64,000 nt of DNA from Aldrovandia affinis (lineage: Eukaryota; Chordata; Actinopteri; Notacanthiformes; Halosauridae): NCBI GenBank assembly GCA_029706075.1, contig JAINUG010000011.1, positions 5,873,501 to 5,937,500 of the forward strand, in the 5' to 3' direction. The position numbers and the translations under genes were made by a program. Below, in pieces: positions 12,377 to 22,697 of the stretch (its first letter is position 1; the number at the start of each line of letters is the position of its first letter). The notes beneath the pieces were generated by a model. It saw nothing but the letters and a program-made list of their open reading frames with translations. It did not search any database and was not told the origin of the DNA.

Positions 12377-12672
12377 TCGGCTTCACGCTGCTCCCGGGAT
12401 AGCAATCCATTGGCCCCTTCAGTTGCTCCACCTCCTTAATTCTGGTACAGGCGCATGGTATGACCAGAGCAACTCTCACAAATCAACCACCACAGGTGTG
12501 CTTTCATTTGGGAGCACTGGGAGACAGGACCTTGTCCAGAACTTCAGCAGGACACAGCCTGACGAGGGCATGGTGCCTGAAATCAATCAAGGACAGAAGG
12601 GATGAAAACTGAAATGGATTTATATATATATATACAGTATATACATATATAGAGAGTATATATATATATACT
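12377..12672. other. intergenic with (TA)n tract
   Basis: A (TA)-rich tract at 12,620-12,672; otherwise nothing. Confidence 0.5.
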
Positions 12673-13068
12673 GTAGTGCCACTGGGGGTGGGGAGACACA
12701 CAAGGACCTTTCAGATTCCAAACCAAACAAGGATTTTAATAACTGATTTACAAAAACACAAAATAAAGTCTTCACCAGTAATTGGCTGACTTAGACTCTT
12801 CCTCAAAATACTTTTAAACTCCAACCATTTAACGATTTAACGATTTAACCATCACCCCACTCTCTCCTCTACTCTACCACCCAAAGTGACACAAAACAGT
12901 CCTTTTTATACAGCTCATGAAATCAGCTGCTAGCATTCCTCATTGCTTTACATACTTCAGGTGTGGGACTGCAGGCTGCTGGGAACTGTAGTTCTCTTGG
13001 CTCTAGTGGCTCACAAGAGTTAAAAGGGCAAGCAGCCATTTCCCCATGCTGCCCCTTGGGATGCCACA
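12673..13068. mobile_element. possible solo LTR or TIR element
   Basis: A block of 396 bp in AT-repeat surroundings that starts TGTAGTGCCACTGGGGG and ends CCTTGGGATGCCACA. The ends are partly inverted copies of each other (TGTGGCATCCC on the reverse of the right end). TG...CA termini and an internal AATAAA (about 12,763) would suit a retroviral-type LTR; the larger end similarity would suit a DNA transposon. No clear target duplication. Confidence 0.35.
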
Positions 13069-13760
13069 ATATATGTTTATATATTTATAATTTATAATGT
13101 ATATATCATTTATAATTATAATGTAAAATAATATAATTTATAAATAAAGTGTTTCAAATTATTTAAAATTAAATACATTTACATTTATACCATAGATTAT
13201 GACCTGATTTTGATTGATTATAAATATATAATCAATTATATATTATATATATATAATAATTATGAAGTAAATCTAGTAACCTGTGTCCATGTGTGTGCAT
13301 CTGGAACAAAATGCATTTGATAATCATAGTGCTTTGGGTAAAGTGGTTCAACCCTACAGATATAACCCTGAGATGGAAATTGCTAGCTTGGAAAGCTTCC
13401 TGAAAGGTCCTTGTTTGAAGGGTTTATTATATTCAACCATTAATGTACATTTTTCCCTTTTATAGGTGCCAGTGCTTTTTGCCCCCCATACATTCACAAA
13501 TACTTATTCAGTACTTAATTGCATGCTGCAGACCTTAGAATGGTTCATCACTATTTGTGCAGTTTTTTTCATTTAATAAAGTAAATAAAATGAAAACCAT
13601 TTCCATTACATACTAAAATGTAATATGCATCAATAAACATAAGTATAGCTGAATACAAAGCACTATAAAGCCCCTATATGTTCATTTCGGTTGGTTCAAA
13701 GGAACCTGTCATACTGTCATTTGTGGTATTCTGTGTTATTTACCTTTGGCTTGTCCTGCA
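13069..13760. other. AT-rich intergenic DNA
   Basis: TATATA and ATTTATA-rich; no feature. Confidence 0.5.
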
Positions 13761-13761
13761 G

Positions 13762-13878
13762 TGTGAAGAGTGAAAGAGTGAGAGAGTGAGGTGTGCTGAT
13801 GCAAGAGTGAGAGAGTGAGATGTGTGTGCTGACACAAGAGTGAGAGAGTGAGGTGTGCTGACACAAGAGTGAGATTGT
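13762..13878. repeat. 29-bp minisatellite, left fragment
   Basis: About four units of the form GTGTGCTGATGCAAGAGTGA + GAGAGTGAG. The same unit resumes at 14,696, so this and the right fragment are one array interrupted by the LINE between them. Confidence 0.9.
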
Positions 13879-13889
13879 GATGTTTCAAT

Positions 13890-14690
13890 TGGAATTTGGT
13901 TTAAAAAAAAACCTACATATTCACAGAAATGCACTGAATAATGCCCACAGAGAAGAACTGGGCCTATTCCCTCTGTAGATCCAAATTTTAAAAAGAACGA
14001 CTAAGATCTGGTGCTACCAAGAAGACCAGCACAACAAATGATTCCCAAAACAACAATGAACAATGAAAACAATGAAAAATGTGATCTAGATTTGAAAAAC
14101 AAATGCACTGAAAATTGTAAAGATTAATTAAAATTTCTAAACAAACTTCAGTGCTATCAGGCCCTAAACAGAAGCATTACATTGGCAGCATACCTGGAAA
14201 TGGAAAACTCAAAACAAAGACAAATTCTAACAAAGTACAGACTCAGTGACCACAGTCTTGAAATATAAAAAGGCAGATACAAATTTTTTTCGGATGCCCA
14301 GAGATCAAAGACTGTGCAGTCATTGTGAGCTGCAAGAGACTGAGCCCGAGATGCACTTCCTGTTATTGTGCTCAAAATACAAAACAATATGTGGCACATA
14401 TTTTCCACAATTTGAAAAAAATATTTCAGAGTTTATCCTCCTTCCCAACATACAAAAATTTCAATTCTATTGGGAGAGGATGAAAAAACTATGAATCTGG
14501 CAGCTAAATATGTGTCATCCTGCCATAGCATGAGGGACAGTGGGTAGACTAATAAAAAACAAAATGATTTAATTAATTGTGTGTGTAATCATATATGTGT
14601 ATATGTGTAAGATACAGTATACGATTGTTTATTATTGTTATAACACAGTTGTATTTATCATACCAATAAAGCTCCATTTGAATTCAATTC
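13890..14690 (+). mobile_element. Nimb/I-like LINE 3' fragment inserted in a minisatellite
   Basis: Decayed C-terminal end of ORF2: YRLSDHSLEI, then (after a frameshift near 14,270) the C-terminal cysteine motif LCSHCELQETEPEMHFLLLC and KYKTICGTYFPQF. The 3' end is ATACCAATAAAGCTCCATTT followed by GAATTCAATTC. The same block order occurs in reverse at 18,575-19,100. 5' truncated, with frameshifts; inactive. Confidence 0.75.
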
Positions 14691-14695
14691 GCATT

Positions 14696-15245
14696 GTGCT
14701 GATGCGAGAGTGAGAAAGTCAGGTGTGCTGGGGAGATAGTGAGAGAGTGAGGTGTGCTGGGGAGATAGTTAGAGAGTGAGGTGTGCTGAGGGGAAAGTGA
14801 GGCATGCTGACATAATAGTGAGAGAGTGAGGTATGCTGTTGTGAGAGTAAGAGAGTGAGATGTGCTGCGATGAGAATGAGAGAGTGAGGTGTGCTGCCAG
14901 AGAGTGAGGTGTGCTGAGAATGAGTGAGGTGTGCTGTGGTGCAGAGAGAGTGAGGTGTGCTGAGGGGAGAGTGAATGAGTGAGGTGTGCTGTGGTGAGTG
15001 AGGTGTGCTGTGGTGAGAGTGAAAAAGTGAGGCGTGCTGCAGTGAGAGTGAAAGAGTGAGGTGTGCTGTCGTGAGAGTGAGAGAGTGACGTGTATTGTGG
15101 TGACAGTGAGAGAGTGAGGTGTGCTGTGGTAACAGTGAGAGAGTGAGGTGTGTTGATGTGAGAGTGAGAGGTAATGCAGTGAAAGTGAGTTATGTTGGGG
15201 CGAGAGTGAGAGAGGGAGGTGTGCTGAGGCGAGAGCCATTGCTTG
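14696..15245. repeat. 29-bp minisatellite, right fragment
   Basis: About 18 units, consensus near GTGTGCTGTGGTGAGAGTGA + GAGAGTGAG, with length variants. On the minus strand this gives Ser/His/Leu/Thr-rich open frames of 234 and 177 codons, which are artefacts. Confidence 0.95.
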
Positions 15246-15989
15246 TGTTTGAGTCTCCTCAGTCCCCTCGTGTGTGGCAATCTCCCACCACACCCTGAAC
15301 AACTGGTGTCCGGTTCAAAGCCCCCCGCCCCCAACTCACCACAGAGCCCCGTCTGCATATGACCGCAAGGGTCACATGGTCCCTCCATGAATGGTCAATA
15401 GGATGCCCTTGACCAGTTTTGTGCTGGTGACCAGATGAGGTCAGATAGGAAGGTCCCATGGCACCCTGAACAAATGGATAACCTATTGTTGCCAGCCAGG
15501 AACTACACGGTCCATTACCACAATGGCCTGACCTCTGCTCCCAAGAGCAGATACACGATGTTTGCGATCAGTGATTGAAAACGATTGACGCTTGCCCCAT
15601 GGCTTCACATGCAAGCGATGTCAGGGAGTGTCTGATCGCATTTTAACTGACTCAGATAAGACATTTTATCGACTCATTGTCTCCTCCACTGTCCACTTGT
15701 GTCTCATTGTCATAAAACAGTTGAACTATCTCAGTGTTGAAAATCTGCAATTGTATGGTTTATTCATATTTTTATGCTTTATATTCTGAAAATATTTATT
15801 TATTTTTAAAAAACGAAAAAACAAAGCAAGCAGGGATGTAGTCTGTTTTGGGGGACTGATATGAATTGCTATTAATTAAATTTCAGGTAGCAGTAGAATA
15901 ACAAATGTACAGTAGTGATGCAAGGTACTTCAAACAACAGGACAAATGAGAGTAAATGATGTTCCCAACATCCTAAAATGATATAAGCG
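15246..15989. other. intergenic, nothing seen
   Basis: No recognisable feature. Confidence 0.5.
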
Positions 15990-16340
15990 AGTTGCTTATG
16001 TGTTGGTCTCAAAGACACTATGTGATCTATAAGAGTGAGGGTCAGAGGTCTTTGGGGAAATTACTCGAGAGTTGTCTTTTAAATGCTCAGACTTCCCATG
16101 TGGTGGTCACTTCCACCCCCTGGCCAATTGAAACATTTGTCAAAGCATCTCTTGACCTGCCGAGGGAATTAGGTCCATTGTTCAGAGACTCCCTTGGGTC
16201 AAAGAGTGAATGGCCAAGAATGTTTACAAGAAAATATAACTGCAAATATTTAGCTTTTGGGCCATTGTCCAACCACTTTGCACTCCTTGGAAGCTTAATT
16301 CGGCCCCATTCATTAAGTTCTTTCCTCGTTTGAGCCAAAG
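15990..16340. other. candidate conserved non-coding block
   Basis: About 350 bp of balanced composition free of repeats, between AT-rich neighbours, with no stop in one frame on each strand (113 and 83 codons), GGAATTAGG, CTTAATTCGG and CATTAAG motifs and a CCAAT box in each orientation. The open frames have no recognised domain. It has the look of a developmental enhancer, unproven. Confidence 0.3.
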
Positions 16341-16373
16341 TACAATAAAATCATGTGTCCTGAGCACTGGGAA

Positions 16374-16438
16374 GTGATTTGATTTGATTTGATTTGATTT
16401 GATTTGATTTGATTTGATTTGATTTGATTTGATTTGAT
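16374..16438. repeat. (GATTT)n pentanucleotide microsatellite
   Basis: Thirteen perfect or near-perfect units. Confidence 0.95.
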
Positions 16439-16439
16439 A

Positions 16440-16999
16440 TTAAGTGATTTATGTCATGACATGGCTGAGGTACTTGCTAATTTGGTTCTCTGTAAATATG
16501 TTTCATAAAGGAGCACCCTGCATTCTAAAATATATATATTTTTTAAAACAGGAAAACAATTTTTCTGATGTTTTGGAATTAAACTGTTAATATTTATTTG
16601 ATCATTCTTTAATCAACAAAACAACTCTGTCTGTGTATTAGGTTTTTTTAAAATGTTTTACGTTTTGAATTTCAGAATTTTTTCAGAATGTCGAATATGT
16701 TTTAAACTAAAATTATATTCATTTTGTAACTATAAATAATATATATTTGAACAATAAAAAATTATTAAAACCTTTTTTGAAGGTAATCTGAACATATGAT
16801 ATAGCATCACGTTGTGATTCCCTCCAGGAAAAATAAAAGCCAAGCATTGTCAGTAATGTCCCACATAAACCACATGTACAAACTGATGCAACCAAACCCC
16901 TTTACGCAGAGATATATGAATGTTTCTGCTACAGAAGCCTAGCAGCTGTGGTATTGGTTATGAATATAGTCATAAAGGGCAGGCTTTTGTTTACACAAA
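16440..16999. other. AT-rich intergenic DNA
   Basis: No recognisable feature. Confidence 0.5.
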
Positions 17000-17270
17000 G
17001 GGCCCTTGCGGGTTGACCTCAGGGGCCCGAGGCCTCCTCTGCCGGTGTCAGGGAGCTGTCTGACGATTCTTTCCCACGTACCACCGGCCCATTGTCCTGT
17101 GCAGAGAGCCCTCATTAACGTTTGGCCCTTTAAGTTAGTGCGGCTTGAGTCTCAGCGGCAGGGCGTCTGCCCGGTATGTAAAATACCCCCCCTGAATGGA
17201 TCCCTTGGAAACGACATAACAACACGAGCCCGCCTGAGCTAACTGCGACAGCATGTGGGCATTTTCCAGC
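17000..17270. other. candidate conserved non-coding block
   Basis: GC-balanced block with CATTAACG, TTTAAGTTAG and several CpGs, distinct from its AT-rich flanks. No gene recognised. Confidence 0.25.
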
Positions 17271-17340
17271 TTGCTGCTCTTGTAAAGCCTTCAGGAACAC
17301 AGGAGAGGGAGTGAAAGGGCGTAGTGTGGGAGATTGTACC

Positions 17341-17344
<4 letters not shown>

Positions 17345-17376
<32 letters not shown>
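17345..17376. repeat. (TG)n microsatellite with adjoining GA tract
   Basis: About 15 TG units followed by GAGAGAGAGA. Confidence 0.95.
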
Positions 17377-17387
<11 letters not shown>

Positions 17388-18477
17388 AAGAAGCGTGGGG
17401 GGAGAGAAAGAATGAGAGAGGTGGTTAGAGAGGAGAGGCGGAGTAACACTGAGTAAAAGACAAGGAGCAGGAGATATCTGATAGGTCAGTGGTGGAGATT
17501 GAGGGGTGGGGGTTGTGTAGGGTTTGGCCTGCCTCTAACAGAGCCATGTTTCTCATTGCTGTTGCCACTGGTGATGTGAAAATCTGCATATCAAAAACCA
17601 ATCTAGAAACAGAATGGGATTCATGAGCACTGCTTGTGTACCCAAATATAGTTATGCATATTTATGGTAGAAACTGTTTTTTCTATTTTTATCTAGATAC
17701 AAAATATGTGCATAAAACTACTAGAAAATAAAAGAAATGTCAATTCTCTGTTGTGTTTTTGAAATACATTACTTAAGTACTTTGGGAATACCCAGTCAAT
17801 GAGAACACATTATCATTACAATATTATATGCTGGACAATAAATTGAGTCTTCCCTGACATTCCTGAAATTATCTCAAAATCAAAACTATATAGTTTTTAT
17901 ACATGACAGTCTGAGTGTCAGACAATGAAGTTTCATCAAATGGACAGAATAAGAAATAATTTCCAATGGTGAACATAGCATCATTTGCGAATTGCCAGAA
18001 TATGATTTTGACATATTTTTATGTTCAAGTGTTGAAGCATATTTACGTAAATGAACCACATGGGCAATGCTCATTGCTGTACATGATATCATAATATTAA
18101 TGTTATGACTAGCTAGCAAGAAATATCTATTCCAAATATGTAGATAGTCATTTGCATTATGCTACTTGTAGTAAAAGGGTATAATTTTCTGTTTCAAAAA
18201 AGAAGGCAACATCGTGAGCCATTGAATAATGAATACATATCAGCAAATAAATATGTTTCCCTCTGCCATTATTTACTTTATGCTGTCTACACACAACATA
18301 TAAACTGTTATTTTCAGGTATAATGAGGTCATACTTTTTTAATGTACTCATTTCTTTTGGGTCTCTGACAGGCTTTCACAATTCTGCACCTTGTAGCATT
18401 GGGCAATGAGTGGGCCTTTGATCATCTGAAGAGAATGCAGCCAATAACATGGAGGAAAATGACAGGAAAAAAATAGA

Positions 18478-18480
<3 letters not shown>
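17377..18480. other. AT-rich intergenic DNA
   Basis: No recognisable feature. Confidence 0.5.

Positions 18481-18574
<94 letters not shown>
18481..18574. repeat. (CT)n microsatellite
   Basis: About 46 CT units. Its complement, (GA)n, lies at 19,169-19,287, the two flanking a LINE fragment in inverted arrangement. Confidence 0.98.
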
Positions 18575-18575
<1 letters not shown>

Positions 18576-19100
18576 AATTCAATTCAATTCATTTCAGTTC
18601 AAATCAGCTTTATTGGCATTACAAGCACAAGACATTGTATTGCCAAAGCATACAAGTAGTAATAATTATTCATGGAAAATTATAACATAATAATAACTAC
18701 ATTAATAGTCATAAATAGTAACAATATAAACAGATCTGTTCTAGTGGCAGTGTGATACCATGCTTGCCTGCTCACTGTCCCTCAGGCTATGGCACACTGC
18801 CACATACTGTGCAGCCAGCGGTGTTGTGGGTCCCTCTAACATTTAAAATATATACTTTTTAATTTGATATATTTTTCACAATATAGGAGAAAGTGCATCT
18901 GCATTTCCACCTCACCAGCCTCACAGTGACCATATAGTTCTTCCTCCTTTGGCAACCGTGACTTTTTATATCAACCTTTCTCAATGGCCAGGCTGTGGTC
19001 ACCGAGCCAGTACTTGGTCAAATCTGTCTCTGCTTTGTATCTCTGACAATGTAGAGATACTCAGCCAATACGTAGTCATATTTTAGAGCACAATAGCAAT
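18575..19100 (-). mobile_element. Nimb/I-like LINE 3' fragment
   Basis: Minus strand reads KYWLGDHSLAIEKG, RLPKEEELYGHCEAGEVEMQ, MHFLLYCEKY, then YVAVCHSLRDSEQ and a 3' end with GCCAATAAAGCTGATTTGAA and (GAATT)n. It is the same family as the fragment at 13,890-14,690, in opposite orientation. Decayed. Confidence 0.75.
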
Positions 19101-19168
19101 CAGGTTTGCTTTTATTTTAGTTATATTGTCCCAATGTTTCAAATAGGATGTTTTGATAGAGATATAGG

Positions 19169-19520
<352 letters not shown>

Positions 19521-20339
19521 CAGCGCTTAGCAAAGTTGTAATATTTTGATGAAATACAAACGTATTTCATTTCAATACATCATTTTTCCACCTTAGAAAC
19601 ATAGCTAAAGTACGACCATTTATAAATCAAAAGGACGCCGAAAAACGTATCCATGCCTTTATTTCTAGCCAACTCGATTACTGTAATGCACTTTTTACTG
19701 GCCTCCCGAAAAAAACCACGGAGAGACTTCAGCTCATTCAAAACTCTGCAGCTCGGCTACTAACTAGAACCAAGAGAAGAGAGCACATTAGTCCAGTGTT
19801 AGCTACCCTGCACTGGCTTCCGTTCACATCTAGAATTGATTTTAAGGTCCTGCTCCTTATATACAAAGCCCTAAATGGAACAGGACCAAGCTACATTGCA
19901 AACTCTCTTGTCAACTACGTGCCCTCAAGAGCACTACGATCATCTGCAGCTGGTTTATTGAAAGTTCCCAGCAACAGCCAAAAGAAGAGGGGATGCAGCC
20001 TTTGTCAATTACGACCCAAAGCTATGGAACACCTTACCTTTAGATATTAGGGGAGCTAGCTCGCTAAATATTTTCAAAAGTATGCTAAAAACTTATCTCT
20101 TCACTTTAGCCCTCTGCTAATTATGCATTTAATGTACCCTATTTCTATCTTAATTTATCTACTTTTATTGTTATTATCATGTGGGTTTTATCTTCATTGT
20201 TTTTATTTTATTTTATTTTATTTTATTTTATCTCAATTTTATGCTTATTTTATGTCTATTTTACTGTATTTTATGTAATTTCTCTGCTGTAAAGCACTTT
20301 GGGCTGCAATTTTGTATGAAAGGTGCTATATAAATAAAG

Positions 20340-20374
<35 letters not shown>

Positions 20375-20780
20375 ATGATGTAAACAATTACATCATGATG
20401 TAAACATGTGATTTTACAGTTTTTAATCGAAACCATAAAAAAAGGTACATTTGCATATGAAAGAGTATCTGTATTGAATTAGCATCAACATTACCTTGAG
20501 CATGACCAGACGTCAGCACTTGGTGGAAGTATGTTTGGAAGCAGTCATTGTGAGTGAGTCATTGTGAGTCATTTTGGAAAGGTGTCCTCTAGCTTTGTAC
20601 AATGGGATGGCCTCAATTGACACTCCACTTTGTTTGTGATAGTAGATGGACTGCAATCTTCAAGTCTCAACATAAACATTCTATTGGATTAATGTCTGGA
20701 CTGGGACACTCAAGGAAACTTTGTCTCTTCTTTTCAAAGCACAATTTTGTTTAGGTTCTTGGCATATGTAAGTGTAATGT
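19521..20780. mobile_element. Tc1/mariner-like element split by an L2 LINE
   Basis: TA|CAGCGCTTAGCAAAGTTGTA at 19,521 resembles a Tc1-type end, and after the LINE, about 20,460-20,760 carries decayed Tc1-like sequence (ATTGGATTAATGTCTGGACT, TGGGACACTCAAGGAAAC). The right end was not found. The two parts flank the L2 fragment. Confidence 0.5.
19590..20375 (+). mobile_element. L2-type LINE, 3' fragment
   Basis: Encodes the C-terminal end of an L2 reverse transcriptase protein: SQLDYCNALFTGLPKKTTER, LQLIQNSAARLLTRTKRREH, LATLHWLPF, FKVLLLIYKALNGTGPSYIA. A frameshift near 19,985 is followed in another frame by PKLWNTLPLDIRGASSLNIF. The 3' end GGTGCTATATAAATAAAGTT followed by (ATT)n is the usual L2 tail. 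5' truncated, inactive. Confidence 0.9.
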
Positions 20781-21059
20781 ATGTTTTCCAACATAATCTG
20801 TCTATATTTAGATACTCACATTATGCACCTATGCTGTCATCCAGATTTTGTATGGATTATCATGACTATGGTTAACAATGACCTTCATTCATGTCAATCA
20901 TGTCCTCAATTAAAACATGATGTATTTGTTTTGAAGTTGAAATTGCAGCATCTTCATCAAGAAAGTAGATTGCTGCATAAATTTGAATTCCACCCCAATT
21001 GCCATATGGTATGACTTCCTATTTACATTATGCAGCACATTATGGCTGGCCCAACACTT
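20781..21059. other. intergenic, nothing seen
   Basis: No recognisable feature. Confidence 0.4.
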
Positions 21060-21062
21060 ATA

Positions 21063-22694
21063 GGGCCCTATTTTTGTGCCGGCGCTAAACGGCATTATGC
21101 CCTAGTGCAGGCAAATTGCCAGTTTCGTCTGTCGCAAACTGAATATTTCCCGTCTCCAGCGTGTTTAGCAATTTTGTGGTGCGCAATGAAGGCATTTGCA
21201 CTACTATGGGTTGGGCAGCACAATAGGGGGTGTGACAGTGAAAACAGTCAGCGCTATGCAAGTTTGGTGTCAAATAATGAGTTTGCGTTAACGTCCAACT
21301 AGACCACCTCTTAGCGCAAATGCTGGCGCTCTGTGCAATTTGGTGACTTTATTGATGCGCACATATGAACATAAGGTTATCTGAAATCACATGAGAATGT
21401 TTTGTGAATATTGTTAATTTCCCCCCACGTTGAGGCAAATCGTCTCAATCCATGGGTAACTTGCAAGCATAATCAATTAAGCTAAAAACTATTTCACCAC
21501 AGCTTGTGGTTATTCAATGCACGGACATGAAAGACTGAAGCCAGCAGGCCATCCATCGCTACCGTTCAGTAAGATACACCTGTAATGTTAAATAAATATA
21601 TGTTTGTATGCACATTGTTTTTCTTATGTGAAAGGGTTTTATTCTTTACATTTGCAGCGATACCCTGGGTTTGGTAGCTGGTGTTGTCCAGACGGCTATC
21701 AGTTCGGCTGTACATGCAGTTTCTTCCAGTCTTGTCCAACATGCAAATTAGTTTATTACTTTTCCTACACCCGACAGCCAGCAGAGAACTAAACAGGATT
21801 TTTATACGCAATGTGGATTCCCTGGGTTATTCCCTGCACACATGTGCAGTTGCACGCACCATCTGATCATTGTATCATTTATGTGAATCCGAAGGGGGTC
21901 CACTCCATTAATATCCAGGTAGTTTGTGATGCACACTCCAGGGTGACGCATGTAGGCCTACTGCATGACGAACATAAATGAAACAGGACTAGTTGCAGTT
22001 GTGAGGTTTGTTATTTATTGCTTTCCATTTAATAATTACATTAAGTTAGAATAAAATAAACTTTTTAAGTTGGAAAGCCTACAAATAAGAAAAAAGAAAA
22101 TAAAAACTTTTAGCAATTGTCTCAAAATTTTTAAGTCGCCTCACAGCAAAAGGTCCTATCCAAAGTTTGCAAGGTTTCCTCCCACAGTCCAAAAATGAGT
22201 TGGTAAAATAAAAAATGAGTGAACTGTGATGGATTTTCAGGGTGTATTTTAACAATAGGTAGGTCTCAAAATATGGAAACTCAAAAATCAAATCATGAAA
22301 ATAACAAATTAATGTGCGCCTTGTTTTCCCCCTCTGATTCGCGCGCCAACATTTCCGCACCTCCTCACTCTCCTCTTTTGAGAAGCGCTCCTGGTGCAGC
22401 CGCGCAAAACTGTCATACATGTCAGGAAATTGCCAATTTGCTATAGTGTTAGCGCACTGGTATTTAAAGGGATAGAAAATAGGTGTTCTGATTGGCCATT
22501 ATGAAACCAAACCCCCACCACACCCACATTTATTTTTTTAAGTTAATCCAACCTCTTTAACAACTGCGCCGGAGGTGTGCTATCGTCCTAAATCACGAAA
22601 TTACCGAAATTGCGTTAAACACGCCCTAAAGCTCCACCGTCTTCGCTTTGCGTCTGCGTTATCGACACCGTCCTAAATCACCAAAATAGGGCCC
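21063..22694. mobile_element. 1.6-kb TIR element, GGGCCCTATTTT ends
   Basis: Begins GGGCCCTATTTTTGTGCC and ends GGTGATTTTGG-type reversed sequence, that is ACCAAAATAGGGCCC, so the termini are inverted. ATA lies directly on both sides (21,060-21,062; 22,695-22,697), a possible 3-bp target duplication. Subterminal GCGC-rich motifs (TTAGCGC, TTGCGTTA) occur at both ends. Three-base duplication and this type of terminus suggest a Harbinger-related element. A 113-codon minus frame at 22,079-22,420 is unrecognised. Confidence 0.7.
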
Positions 22695-22697
22695 ATA

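Noticed and set aside
13762..15245. Spaced repeats that might suggest a CRISPR array
   Set aside because: Head-to-tail minisatellite without unique spacers, in vertebrate DNA.
14684..15388. Open frames of 234 and 177 codons on the minus strand rich in Ser, His, Leu and Thr
   Set aside because: They are translations of the 29-bp minisatellite; the periodicity explains the lack of stops.
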